Assembly (NCBI GenBank): GCA_030562195.1
Contig: JAUJPP010000003.1
Location: forward strand, 38,136,602 to 38,200,601
Length of the DNA stretch: 64,000 nucleotides
Direction of reading: 5' to 3'
Origin: Nipponacmea schrenckii
Lineage: Eukaryota > Mollusca > Gastropoda > Lottiidae
In this document: positions 36,674-49,555 of the stretch, piece by piece
How the letters are laid out: the number at the start of each line of letters is the position of its first letter
Numbering within the stretch: the stretch's first letter is position 1
Program-made: the position numbers and the translations under genes
The notes under the pieces: generated by a model
The model's input: only the letters and a program-made list of their open reading frames with translations
What the model was told of the DNA's origin: nothing
Databases searched by the model: none

Positions 36674-37080
36674 CTGGAATTATCTGATTGTCGATATAGT
36701 TCAAAGTTCTGCTGAAAATTTAAAATAATAACATTAAATCTGATTCTCGTGTAATAAATCTAGATTAAGGTTTATAGATTATGTCTTATAAATAATATGG
36801 AACATTGGGAATATTAAATAATAGATGATTTATTTCTTTATTGATTTCCTTAAATTTCAAGATTTAAACCTACGTTGGAACAAACCAACTTAACGATTAT
36901 TTACTGACAACTCTAAGGAAAATGTTTAACAGAAAGGCACATTCCCAATTACTTCAACCAATGACAAATTCAATTCGACCTGGGGTCTGGCGCAAAATAA
37001 GTGTAAATAGATTTACAAAAAAAAAAAAAAAATAACCCCATTGCAATGATGAGTGAATTGTCGTATTGACCATAAGCATA
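36674..37080. other. Gene-free DNA with a poly(A) run
   Basis: A run of about 15 A near 37017-37032 may be the tail of a retroposed fragment. Nothing else was recognised. Confidence 0.4.
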
Positions 37081-37084
37081 AACT

Positions 37085-37440
37085 AACAACCGTCGACCTG
37101 AGCTTTTAGTTGCTAAAACTCACGATCAGTTTGGGACAATACGACAGCTTCGACATGCGATAAAATGGTTGGTCGAAATCTTGTTTCTATGTCTTTGACG
37201 GATAACATTTATGAATCGGTATGGGCAGTATTTCCATGAACAATACCGTAAGTCTAACCTTACAACCGTCGACCTTAGCGTTAAGATGCTAAAGCTTAAG
37301 AAAAATTTAGGACAATAACACGGCTTCGACAAATGCGATGAAATGGTTGGTCGACATCTTTAACGACTTGTTCCTTGTCTTTAAAAGATGACATTTAAGA
37401 ATCTGAATGGGCAGTATTTCCAGAAACAATACTGTATCGA
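37085..37440 (+). repeat. Two-copy tandem duplication, about 177-bp unit
   Basis: accgtcgacct(g/t)agc...gcttcgaca(a)tgcgat(a/g)aaatggttggtcga...gggcagtatttcca(t/g)(g/a)aacaatac occurs at 37089-37250 and again at 37264-37430. G+C is higher than the surroundings. No protein recognised in either strand. Confidence 0.82.
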
Positions 37441-39490
37441 CAAATATAAAATAACTTCAATAAATAAGTCAAATGATATTATACATACATACAGTATTTC
37501 CTGGGAAAGTGGATTCTCTGCATTGTGAGTATTAAGTGTAAGTGAGTTGGCTTTTGCATACGGATCAATAAAAAATTTTTTTAATCAGCTTTTAATTGCA
37601 TTGTGACGAAAACGAAAGTTAAGTTTGAAACCTTAATAAAATCATTAATACCTTTGGCCTTGGATATCCAATGTCACCATAAGTCCATTTACATGTAGAT
37701 GAAACTATTGACATTATGCTGTCCTTTTGTTCTTTTTGTTGGCATACGTGATATGTATGTTTGAGTGATTAAGGTTAACTGCCATTTTCTTTCCATAATC
37801 CATGTTTTTGTGTTTATCCACAGCATTGGTTATTATCGTTCTGAATGTTAATTATATAAATTACTTTTCATGCTGGCTGTATAGCCACAGGTCACTGTAG
37901 GGAAATAAATACTCTATTATTGGTAGATATGACAAGTTTTTATTATTCTGTATAGCATCAAACAGATTCCTATCACTAATAAATGCTTTGAGGTGAATAT
38001 ATAGAATATCGAGTTTTACTTTACAAATCTATATGACGAAGGGCGTTATCTGTTTTATCATTATTTTGGCATTATTTCTATGATATCCCCTAATTATATT
38101 TCTCCTTCATCTTCTTAATTTGAAGTGGAGGCGCAATTCCGATATACCGAAAGCCTATTCATTCCTATGGGTATTTCTAAACTCATATCAATGGTGGCTT
38201 CGGGCAGAAAATTACAAGTACATGTTTTCTACCGGAAACCTTCTATCACTACCTTTATCATTCTTTTTTCAGTTCAATTTTGAATAAGTTTGTTCTATAT
38301 TATTAACTTTGGAATTATACACTGGTGTGTCTAAATGTATCTATTCCCGTGTAAATATTTCCTTGTACTTTTAGTTTGATTGATCATTAATTGATCATTA
38401 AAAATCATGATGTGAACGACATGATTGATCCTTCATTAAAAGAACTGTTAAGGTAATATTGGGCAATTGGTTATCTGAACGACTTACGGCTTAAAACTGT
38501 AATGCAATTTAAACTTTGGTACAAGGCCTGTTGAGAGTGCACCACACCATAATTCTTATGAGTAATTATGAACTTAAAAAAAAATTTAATCGTCAAATTG
38601 CTCGGTGATTAACTGATAGAGTTGCATGCTGTGAAATGCGCTTTCGCTTCAAGGAAACGGTATTTCAGATGATTAATTATTGCTTGTAGGTTGATACTCT
38701 GTAGGTGTACAATTCTTTAAATGTTAATGCCTTAAAGACGTGCAGTTGATGGTGATGTGCTATCATTGAATTGGAATGTTCGCTGTGAAGTGATAATAAG
38801 AGGAATGTGCCTGTTAAAATTATAAATAATTAAACATTCACTGACTTTGATTTATTCCATATTTAACTGAGCATAGTTAACTTTTGGTACTTTACCAGGA
38901 AGATCGTATCTTGAATTTCTTAAGTAGATTTATATTTTTGAACTAAAATAAATTTTCTCCAAATGGCGATGGAAAATTTACTGAGAATGTTATTGCAACA
39001 TAATCAGTGTAATTAAAGTTCAGCTCAGAAATTCACAGGCAAAATATTGCTTATAAGGAAATAGGCAGACGTGATGTGAGTTCGTGGTCTTGCAATACAC
39101 ATACATCATACGATAGTAATCGCATTCAATCATTCACAAAAGGAAATCAACACACCAATAAAGCTCCCCATCGGATGTCTATTGGCACTATTAATTAAGG
39201 TTGTAGCCTTGAGACAAGTTCACCTTGTGTGCCTTTGTAAATGTTAATTATGTGATTGTTGCGTTGTTCCAATATTGTTCAGAAGCGGGTTACTTATATA
39301 GATATGTCATGATAATATTAGCTTTACATTACGAAAATGAAACGTAGTTGACACAATTCCTGACTCACCGGTTGACATGTATTGTTTTGGACACAAATTG
39401 TGTTTTTTTTTAAACACAAGGCCTTAAGATCATAGGTGAAGACCTAAGGAATGACTTTGCCCAAACTACTATTATAAATCAGTCAACGAC
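37441..39490. other. Gene-free DNA
   Basis: No gene, tandem repeat or inverted-repeat element recognised. Confidence 0.4.
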
Positions 39491-39492
39491 CT

Positions 39493-39710
39493 TTTGGTTT
39501 GTTATAAATGTGTGTCCCTGTTGGTATGTTATAAATGTGTGTCCCTATTGGTATGTTATAAGTGTGTGTCCCTATGGGTATGTTTTAAATGTGTGCCCCT
39601 CTTAGTTTGTTATAAATGTGTGTCACTTTTTGTATGTTATAAATGTGTGTCTCTGTATTTTATAAATGTGTGTCCCTGTTGGTGTGTTATTAAATGTGTC
39701 CATCTAGCTA
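39493..39710 (+). repeat. Minisatellite, 27-bp unit, about 8 copies
   Basis: Units such as ggtatgttataaatgtgtgtccctatt are repeated eight times with a few substitutions and small deletions in the last two. Because 27 is a multiple of 3, the array stays open and spells a repeating CYKCVSL-type peptide. No start or exon context supports translation. Confidence 0.92.
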
Positions 39711-41060
39711 TCCTTTCTTTACTACCCAAAAGAAGACTCTGTGTGCAATTGGTGGAAGCCTAGAATACGCCATAATTATAGTTCAAGACATGTTTAGAAA
39801 CACAAGATGTTGTTAGTTTGGGCCTTTTCTATTGTGCGTTTTGGATAGCTCCAATTTGGTCGAATTTGAATTCCATTCAAAAGAAACTAGTTTAGAATTT
39901 AGATGTTGTTCTTTCTTTTCTGTCATAGAATTCTCGTATGTCAGAAACATGATCAAACAACATCAACGTGTAATATCTGAGTTGTGAAATATCCTTATAA
40001 AACGGAACACTAAATAATACCTACGCAATTTCTAGAGACGGTATACACAATAATAAAATGTGGGATATTAACAAACCAAGCAGCCTTTTCGTGGATATCT
40101 CAAGGACAGTTCTCTTATTAGACAGTTAATATTATATGACAGCTGCCCATGTCTTTCTTACATACTACAATTGTATTGCAGCCACGTCCTGTCATCCTGT
40201 TTCTTGTCATCTTCTAATATGTCATATAAGCGACGATGAAGATAAATATTGTTATATTTCGTTATTGTTATATGAGTTTTGTATGCATTTACAGCTTTAC
40301 TAACGCCCTTTAAAACTGGGAATTAATAATATAGGACTTAGCAATGGATAACACGCGATCACCTGCTTAAGCATAATGTAGTTCTTGTCACCAACGAAGG
40401 CTCAATTTAAAAAATGCATTATTCTCTTTCAAGGCTTAACACAGTTCTGTGTAAGGTTTAAGTATTAATGTTCCATTTGATATTCAATTTTAATGTCAAG
40501 AATAACAAGTGTTACCTCACGCCTTGATACCGATTACGTCCGCTTCAAGTTAAAATATACATTCTCATTCGTCCAATTATATAAGGCTCGATGACTTGTG
40601 ACATCCGTTTAATAGTAACTTTACATTAGCACAACCGACTTATTTGATCACCTTCTTGGCTACTAATGTCTAACCCCCGTGGTTTTATTAATTACGCTCC
40701 TTCAGCCAAATCATCAACGATTCCTTGTAACTGGAATGATTGACATGCAATCATGTAATCCAGGCGAGGTGTTGCTATCGCTATCATGTAACGTTTCCTC
40801 TTCTGAGTCATCCAGTCATCTATAACTTAACGAGTGCTACCCCACTATTCTTGTTAAAATGATATGAAAAGGTCAGATAAATATACCAAAGAATGAGTTA
40901 ATGTATTTAAACCGAGGATTGCATAGTAACTAGCTAATTGTGAGTTCAATTGTTCAACTAATAGGTTCATAAAAAAGCACCAACCAGGTTTCCTTAGTTT
41001 ACATGTAACTAGAAAATTTTCAAATACTATATAAACGATAGTCATGCAAATTTTTTTCCA
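39711..41060. other. Gene-free DNA
   Basis: No gene or repeat recognised. Confidence 0.4.
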
Positions 41061-41074
41061 AACAGGTGCAGTAG

Positions 41075-41285
41075 GCTGTTAAAAGAAATTCTCCTTTTAA
41101 AAATTTTAAAAACGAAGTTTTGTGTAATCCGAATGCAGTAGGAAAACTTTAAACAACCAAATTTAAAATTAAATTATGAAAATCCCGAAGTTCTGAACAT
41201 TAAACCCGAAAAAATTTTAAAAACAAATACCCTTTAATATTTGAACACCTAAAATGAAAATTTTTTTTTTTTTTTCTTAATATAT
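41075..41285. other. Homopolymer-inflated low-complexity segment
   Basis: Dense AAAAA/TTTTT runs (ttttaaaaattttaaaaacg, gaaaaaattttaaaaac, a run of 15 T near 41262) give it an over-extended look like that at 49556. It may be real low-complexity sequence or poorly polished assembly. Confidence 0.35.
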
Positions 41286-42146
41286 TCCTAGACACAGGAG
41301 TCCTTTAAGGAAGTTTTATTAGGTATGCCTCATTAACTGTCTCGTCTTGTAATTTCTTTTAACAAGCAGGATTCTGCTTTATTATTTATACAAGACTGCG
41401 CACACTTCCTTGAAATTGGTTTGATAACTCTCAATATCAAGCTTATTCTGCAACATTCCGAAACACCCCTAACATTATTGTGTTGTTAATATTTTAAAAA
41501 TCGTCATGTCATGATTGTTTCAAAATATACGAATGGTAGAAATCAGAACTAAGATTATAATGGATAGTATCTCGGCCGTGAATCATTTGTAATTTCTTGC
41601 CTAGTACATCGTCGTTAAATTGATTTAAGGAACACTTCACCGAAAACAACTGCATGAGTAGCTCAAATGCTCTTCTCGCCCTTCGACAGTTTTAATTCGA
41701 AAGCAAGGCTAGGTATGCAAAGTAGCTCACGACATATTAGGCTAACCAACTCACCAACAACACTAAACAATTCGATTTACAAAAAGTTTGGTTGAAATGA
41801 TATAAATTAAATAAGATATTAGCGTAAAGGGCTCGTCAAGGACCACCAACTCTGCAGTTTAAAGTCATTGATTAATGATATTTAATGGGATTAGAATAAA
41901 TGAATATCGAGGTTTTTCTCTTTATGATTTATTGAAAAAAAAAAGTAAAAAGTAGAAAGTTATTTTAACTCCCATTATTTGTGAAATGGGCTTGAATTAT
42001 CGATTAGATAACCTATAAAACAATAACAATATAACATCCTGTTTCACAGCGATTCACTGATGTAATAGTTACATTATTATATAAACACTTCTAACTAGGA
42101 TTCGTATGTGTCATCAAATCAGCCTCCCTTTTATTAGCCCATCAGG

Positions 42147-42174
42147 TGCAGAAGAGTAGGACGTAAAACTCCAT
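42147..42174 (+). repeat. Left arm of a 28-bp exact inverted repeat
   Basis: tgcagaagagtaggacgtaa and the following eight bases (to 42174) recur perfectly as the reverse complement at 43832-43859, 1.66 kb away. Flanking bases do not match, so this is a sharply bounded pair. Confidence 0.92.
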
Positions 42175-42184
42175 CCTTTTTATT

Positions 42185-42377
42185 TCTTATTTGGTTGTGG
42201 ACTAAGCATGTCCTTGAAGTACCATATGAAGGACCCTTTTATCTTCTGTTTTCTACCAAACAATTTACCGATATCGGTTTAAAGAACAGCGTGTTTAAAC
42301 AGAGCCAAAGACGCCATGGAGGCAGGAATGGTGTACACACATTGCCCATTTGTAAAATAGATGTCCTGGAACTTTAA
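42185..42377 (+). pseudogene. Possible LTR-retroelement integrase C-terminal scrap
   Basis: A 60-codon frame contains LEVPYEGPF, which recalls the 'VPYDGPF-V--R--K-F-ID--GK---VSIDRLKP' region found at the end of Ty3/gypsy pol in animals. TKQFTDIGLKNSV follows at roughly the right distance. The match then fails, the rest of pol is absent, and no LTR was identified. It is a short, decayed fragment at best. Confidence 0.3.
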
Positions 42378-42845
42378 GATGCCGCTGTTCCATTCGCACC
42401 CGGTGTGCATGTTGACTGTCATGAAAATGTTTAAAGCTGTTAGTGCAAAAGCGATTTAATTCCAGTATAATAGCGTGGAAATATGACCTTTTTAATATGT
42501 ATTAGGATCCATTCATTTAATTCAATAAAATCAAAACTGGTAAAAATAAACTAATTAATTAATGCACAGCTTTCTTCCATATCTTGGCATTATAACATTA
42601 TATCTTGCGGATAAGAAACGGCTGTAAAGCAGCAATTTCTCTATTTTCAACTACATCTAGAATCAGGATCAGTATGAATGATGGTTTGACGTTATGACAA
42701 TAACTTTATTTGCTCTCAAATATATGTTTATCTGGTAAAAAAGATTTATTTTTAATTGAATCTAATGTTAAAGACGATTATCTTTTTAGATAAGTTTGAC
42801 TAACAAATAATCGAAATATTTATTCAAAAGCCTACCGTTTTTTTT

Positions 42846-43300
42846 TATACGCCCCCAGGAAATGTGGAGCATATTGTCCCTATCCATGTCTGTTCATCCG
42901 TCGGTATGTCACAATTAATCGTAAACACTCTAGAAGGCACAATTCGACATAACTTTGTGTGGATGTTTGTAAACACCCAGGGATGAACCATATTGAAAAT
43001 CAGCAAATCGAACAATGTTGAGTATATACCATTCTTCTTGAAAACACGTTAAATTTTCGTTCGTAAACACTCTAGAAACCACAATTCTTGATGTATTTTT
43101 ATGAAACTTATACTGAATATGATTTATTCCCCTTGTTCTTTAAATCGATTTTAAAGAAACTTTGTAATATGTACATTTATTATCTCAGAAAAGAATTGTA
43201 TGACTATAGGTTGAATATTTCGGTGATTGTTGCTGTACTGTCAAGTTTTTGTTAAAATTCAATGCTGCCAGTAGGTGTATACTACCTTGCCAGGCAAGCT
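42846..43300 (+). repeat. Dispersed 'tatacgcc...aaacactctaga' repeat, copy 1
   Basis: It opens tatacgcccccaggaaatgtggagcatattgtcc and has two cgtaaacactctaga(a)...cacaattc units (42921 and 43065) and gggatgaaccatattgaaaatcag. It closes gttgctgtactgtcaagtttttgttaaaattcaatgct...ttgccaggcaagct. All these parts occur in the same order in the longer copy at 53125. Confidence 0.82.
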
Positions 43301-43831
43301 TGATTCTTACTCGAAATGCCAAAGGTATTATACTTAATTAATGACATTTAAGCATAGAATGGACGAGGAAGCAATTTGAACTTTCATTTTAAGAAGTCGT
43401 ATTTAAATTCTCCATTTCGGTTTGTAGTTAATGCTAAATATCTTTTCCATTTTTTCAAGTTAATGGCCCGAACACTCGAAAATGCCGAATTGTAACGCGT
43501 TATTAGTACATTGTAAACAGTCGTTTTGACGTTTAGATCGAGCGCACAACCTACGCTTGAGTTGTGTGTGTTCCGTTGGGGTAGATTAAAAGTATCTTGT
43601 GTGATCTGTTAAAAATCTAGATTTCCACCAACTGAGATCAACCACACGTAAGTAAAACAAGAAAGACACAGATGGATGCATTCAAGTCGACTCGACTAAA
43701 TTCAGAGAATCTTTTACTTGTTACAACTTGTTGGAAACAAAGCTGCCCTCTGATTCTTCCCGTTGACTTTGCAATCTAAGTAAATTGTGTCGTGTTTTCA
43801 ATAGTACAAAATATACAGGAAAATAAACGAA
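43301..43831. other. Gene-free DNA
   Basis: No gene recognised. Confidence 0.4.
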
Positions 43832-43859
43832 ATGGAGTTTTACGTCCTACTCTTCTGCA
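43832..43859 (-). repeat. Right arm of the 28-bp exact inverted repeat
   Basis: Exact reverse complement of 42147-42174. Confidence 0.92.
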
Positions 43860-43869
43860 TTTCAGGAAA

Positions 43870-46800
43870 ATAAGACATTGACTTTATTTCATTAATCAAT
43901 AAATCTCCTAAAGGTGTATGTGTTGGATTTATTTAATCTCATCAAAATTCCATTAGAAGAATCAACAATCTGTGTCCACTTCCTTATTCAATTTAAGTCA
44001 ATATTATAAATTGGAAAAGACAAGAAAAAAATGTATGAATCAAAGTACAATGAACATTATTCGACCAGAGCATATCGATTTCCATCCAGACAATTATTCA
44101 TATGCATTATTAATGATATCGGAATTACAACAGCGCATTCAATATCAAGTTTACAGACAAGTCGATTCCAAAAACGAAGTTTATGCAAATTAACAAGGAC
44201 ACTCAGTTTATCTGAGAAACATTAACATTTACAAGAACTTCAGTATAAATTATACGCTATCTTGTTTTTATTCACAGAATTCTGAATACAATATATGTTC
44301 TGGTAATCATTTAACATTACACGACCATGTTACATTACATGTACTTGGTTAGTGTGATAAGATATCGACTATTGGTCACATCATTTTTTCGAGACTGTGC
44401 CATATCAAAGAGTTAATTTGACGATGATGTGTACATAAATCATAATTTGAATTAGTCTCTTTGTCAATTATTGGCGTCTATGAACGTTAAAGGTTGAGAG
44501 AACTGGTTGTGTATTATTCATCACTTCAGTTGCGCATTCTATTGGATCATTTGAAAGAATACAGAAGTTTGGTTAAGAGTGTGTTCCCAATACATACCGG
44601 AGATTATATTAGTGACATGGACATTAAATACTTATTCCATGGAGACGACTTTAAAATTAATGTTATTTAATTATACCAATTGTCTAAATGTAAGTATTAA
44701 CTTTGTTTAGAAAACCATGAATTGCAATGCGTAATTGTCTCTAGAGCTATTATAAAGGATATAGGACTAAGATCAATAAAGTTAAAATTATTATAAGATG
44801 TTTTAAAGACTATTGTATATAATAACGAAATGACAAAATTCATTTTATTTTAACTTAACGGGTTGTAGGAATGAAAGAAAATGGCATGTCCCTTATCGGA
44901 CATACAAATTTATGCTTTAAATTACAGCCATTCAATCCTACCTTTAATGACGTTCTTTTTATTTATTTTTATTTTATACTTTGTAATGTAATTTTGAATA
45001 CGGCAATATTGTAGATGTAGTGTTTCTGAAGACCAAACATCTGTTAGCATAAAGGTTAATTGCGTTTTTATTATCCAAACATATTATTGCCTCATTTAAC
45101 AAGATTGTAGAATCACATTGGTGAATACCATAGCAGTTTTACATCTTTTTTGGTTCTAAGTCATGAAAATCATTAAATCTGATCCATTGAATCTTACTTT
45201 GAAATGTTGGTTTTAGTTCGTCGAAATTTCTATGCAATTACTTTTCTTATGCTTATGTGAAAATGACATTAACCTTTTCATTTCGCCAGACGAATCATTT
45301 ATCAGTTATATAAGTCAATTATCGGAAACTATACCTGAAGCTTTACTGATTTATAGTCGTGTTACACAGGATTCTTAATGATTCTTTACATTAGTAAGAT
45401 TTGTGGGGAAAAAAAGCTGTTGAATGCCCACCAATTCCTGCCTTGTTCTATTGAAGCACCTGGTTGCAGAGATATTAAAAAGAATATTAGGTTTTCATTT
45501 GATTTCTGTCAATACAAATTAATTATGCCACCAAGCATCAGAACGACTTTTATTGCTGGTGCGAATTTTAAGAAAAACCCTGAGAGTGTCTGCGCTTTCA
45601 CGTCAGCATTTTCGAATCACCAATGGAAATTTGATTGTTTGATATTTGATGGTGCTTTTTTCCTCATCGGATATTACAGTTAGAAACAAACCGGAAAAGT
45701 TTGCGACTAATATTGTTCGAGTTCCCCTTACATAAGAGTTTAAATGCATTTTTAAAACTGCGCACTAAGATGTTCCAAAATGGTATCGACCAAAGTTCAG
45801 TTTCAATGAAGCACAGTAAATCATCTCAGATAAATTGTTTAAGCCTAGATGTTGATGTTTAAGTAGTTCGTGTGTTATTCTAAGCAAGGCGAACATTTCT
45901 TTATTGTTTGAGGATTTCACGATATTGATTACAGCTATTCTAAATGAAAACTATGGGATTTCTTGACAGACTTGCCGAAACTAAATTCAATAACTAGTCT
46001 TATTTTCTTTGGCTTGGAATTTGTTTTATTTTACCACATTGTACAATTATTAGATTTCTGATAAAAAAGGCTACCGATTGTCGTATTTTGTAATAGAAAT
46101 AAAAGAAATAAGAGGATTAACCATAGCTTTATATTATATATGCAGTGAGTACGTTTAAATTAATATTCTTAAAATGATATTTTCCAGCGTTTCGCAATAT
46201 TTAAGGAAGAGCTACAGGAAAAAAATATTATTCTTGAGAATTTGTCATTAAATTGTTCATTCAATGTGACGTCTTCAAAGTAGCTTACTGTAACACTCAA
46301 TATACTTGATAATGATTCCTGTTTGAAACGTTGCGTAAATTAAAGTGAAGTAGTATATCAATAATAGTGTTTCTTGTTATATAATGTTCTATCTACTTCT
46401 TTCAAATGTATTCCCTTTTGCTACTTATTTCTCTATACAGTCCCTTTCGATAGATGCTGCTAAGCCTGATTGTCGGTGAAGAACTAATTTTTCTGCAGGA
46501 ACCATGAACAGTGGCGTACACATCAGTAGGATTATTGCGAACGGCTTTAGTCCCCTTTTCATATTAACACAATTTATCGGATCATCGAGATTTCATACGG
46601 GCATAAATTGTCATGTGACGCAGGATCTACTGTCAATAGTTTTAACACTACTAGTATTCTTGAAGTCACTTTTGTCAACTAGTTGGTGATAATGCTCTTC
46701 ACGCTCTCATCTTTAAAAATAGTGCTAGTATTGGCAGCGAATCATAAACGCATAACATTGAAATGCCTGATCGACTATTGACAGCTCAATATATCAACAA

Positions 46801-47030
46801 TGTCTTGCCCTCGCATTATAGTTTAGTAAGTTAGATGTTGATGAAATGCCATTGTTCAGGCTCTTTCAGTCACGCTTTTATAGTGACATTACCCGTTAAA
46901 TGGGGACCATTTGGGCATGTATTATCTGTGCTAAGGAATAATATGAAATTCTTTAAATAATCGTACTTGTTTGTTTAAGTACGATTGTGATTTCCCACTT
47001 AAACTTTTAGCCATTCATAATTATTTTTTT
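43870..47030. other. Gene-free DNA
   Basis: Several frames of 60-100 codons occur (for example 45378-45683 and 43972-44193), but none has recognisable domains, a coding-like base shift or convincing splice signals. A 10-bp-arm hairpin (aatcgtactt...aagtacgatt) lies at about 46960-46987. Confidence 0.4.
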
Positions 47031-47031
47031 G

Positions 47032-47620
47032 AGTGGCAAATTAGAAATTTGTCACTCTTTGTTTTCATTAGACTTAAAAATTACAGAATATAGAGAAGTC
47101 GCCTATAGAAATAAAAAGACATCATAAAAAAATTTCTACCACTTTCGGTTTTTGCGTGAGAACTTCCGGTTTTTCAGAACCACGTTGGGTGATCCAACCT
47201 CCGGTGTATGTAAGAAATGAGTACAAAAGCTATACATATAAACTATCAGGCATAATTAGAACCCAATTAAAGGAAAAAATTCTAACCGGAAGTGAAACTT
47301 TATGTGTTATCACAGAACGGTAACATTTAGCAAAAGTCCCCTAATTATCCACAAATAGGCCTATAATGGTCGACAACAATTTTTATGTTCTCGTTTTAGT
47401 TTTAAAAAAAAATTCAAAAGGCTATATCAAGTGACCTTGACCTCCAATTACCTTAATAATTTTCAAGTAAAATGTACTTGACCTAAGCTGTCCATACATA
47501 TGCTTATAATGGTTGTTAAAAAGTTTGTTTTGAGTGTTTAAAAATTCAAAAGGCTATATCACATGACCTTGTATCAAGTGGCTCCATAGGGGTTGTTTGC
47601 CACTCTCAGTACTGTTCACA
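47032..47620. repeat. Dispersed repeat with gagtggcaaa/ttgccactc ends and internal direct repeats
   Basis: gagtggcaaattag at 47032 faces tttgccactctcag at 47598 in inverted orientation. Inside, attcaaaaggctatatca(a/c)(g/a)tgacctt is repeated at 47412 and 47545. The core resembles a common molluscan dispersed element. No coding capacity. Confidence 0.6.
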
Positions 47621-48556
47621 GTTCTAGTTTTAAATTGTTTTGGCAAAAAAGTTAAATTCAAGAATTTTCAAGGTAAAATAGTTAAAGGCACCTCCATCGA
47701 ATATATTCCATCGGTTCATTTATTTTAATAAGTTTAATTAATGACTACCAGACACCAGAGATAAACTGAAGAGACTTTACGTTTTGTACTTTGTGTAAGC
47801 TCGTCAGATTTTAAATATGTGAACGGTGGATCAGATTGTAACAGCCCAAAGAACGTTTCAATAGATATGTCATAATCAGTAGAGTTCCAAGAATAACATG
47901 GAAATGTGGAATGAAGTTCAGACAAGTCTTATCGAAACAACATGACATGCATATGCTACTGACAATTAAGTCTTTTCTCTGATTGTCCGCTGAATAATGG
48001 ATTCACTAATAATGTCACAAAACAAGATGCGTGTTATAGAAAAGACAATGCTTTCAGATGGTGATGTTGTAATAATGGAATTCGAAATTTTTATGAACAG
48101 GTCAATTAGTGTTCTTCGTGTTTATGTTGTTTATTCATTCAGATAACCTTTTCATGCTTTTTACTAGGAGAACAAAATAAACATGTTTAGAGAAAAATAA
48201 AAATCACTGTTGGATTAAATCTTTCATATTGCAAGAACATTGTATCTTTTGAAATATGTTTGTATGTAGGAAAATGTCGAAGGTGGTTTGAAATATTAAA
48301 AAATCTGTTAATTTAAGCTAATGAGGTCATTTGCCTTTTGCGTGGATTAAATCCAAAAATAACAACAATCCCTTTATGCTACAGACTTTTTGCAAGGAAA
48401 TAAGTAGAAATTTCTTCTATACAAGTAATTGATGATGCTCAAGGGCAAATGTGGCTTGGTTATTGTAATGTTAATGGTTTGAATAATCATTTACAGTAAT
48501 ACATAAAGTAATTATGATGATTTTGCTCTATTATCGTTTGATTACACCCACCCTAT
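47621..48556. other. Gene-free DNA
   Basis: No gene recognised. Confidence 0.4.
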
Positions 48557-48864
48557 TTAAAGGGATAATAGGTCTTAGAATGAACATAAAATTTGAAAAT
48601 TTTAAACCTGACCAATAAGAGCTATATTCATGAGTAAATATACCTACTGCAATAAATAACATTAAAAAAAAATTTCCAAAAAAACTAAGTAATTATCCAT
48701 GAAGATGCATTTGATTATTGAAAAACGCTTAATAAATTGATTAAGATTTTAAGGAATTCTGTTACTTTATGACACCATGTAAATTCACTCATGAATATAA
48801 TACTCATATTGACCATTCTTGAGAACTAATTTTATATTCATGCTTAGATGCAGTATCCTTTTAA
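48557..48864 (-). mobile_element. TTAA-flanked MITE, copy 3 (opposite orientation)
   Basis: Bounded by TTAA at 48557-48560 and 48861-48864. Its left end TTAAAGGGATAATAGGTCTTAGAATGAACAT equals the reverse complement of the right end of the copy at 17406. Its right end ...TTGACCATTCTTGAGAACTAATTTTATATTCATGCTTAGATGCAG is the reverse complement of that copy's left end. Confidence 0.85.
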
Positions 48865-49555
48865 TTATTAGTTTTGGAAACACACATGAATCAACAGTAC
48901 CACACTTCCACAATTCTTCGACCGGTTTTGAACAAAATTCCAACCTTTCAACCGGAAGTAAAAAATGATAAATATACTAAATGAACTACTAAATTCCATA
49001 CAATGGAACACACTTTTAGGAGGAACTTGTGGAAGAATAATCGGTCAATATTTGAATAGGAAGAACCACGGCTGTTTTAATCACACTTTTAGCTTTATAT
49101 GTGACATTAATAATTTGCTCAAATTATCTTTTCCTATCGATGTTGTCTGATCAAGTCTTGACTTGGTAATCGCAAACCAATATTATAATCTTATTAATGG
49201 TATAACGTGTCCTTCGGCATAGTCGAACATCCTTATGTTTGTTATTACTGGTAAAACAAATATCCTCAAGGGCTTAGAGAGTACATTCTTATTAACTTCA
49301 AAGACGTTATTATCTACTGACTAATTCAAAAATCTCACCTCAAACGACATTAGTTTACAAAGAAATGTCCAAGTTCCTGAGATATGTCTATTATCATCAC
49401 ATGATTACTATTACATTATGTTATTGTGTCATTTGTTGAGCAATTGGTTTTTATTCCTGCTTCTTGCTAGGTACATCTGCCTTATGGCGAACTCGTAGTG
49501 GGATAAATTACTTTTTGAGGAATTATATTACCAGCCAAAATCACGAAATTAAAAG
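48865..49555. other. Gene-free DNA
   Basis: No gene recognised. A 61-codon frame at 48965 has no supporting signals. Confidence 0.4.

Noticed and set aside
39494..39763. 89-codon cysteine-rich open frame
   Set aside because: It is produced by a 27-bp minisatellite with a period divisible by 3, has no ATG at its start and no exon signals.
45378..45683. 101-codon frame as a possible gene
   Set aside because: It has an ATG, but no signal peptide, domain, splice context or composition shift. Frames of this length occur by chance in a window this size.
46960..46987. Hairpin aatcgtactt/aagtacgatt as a possible small-RNA precursor
   Set aside because: A 10-bp stem alone is too short for a microRNA hairpin and such palindromes are expected by chance.
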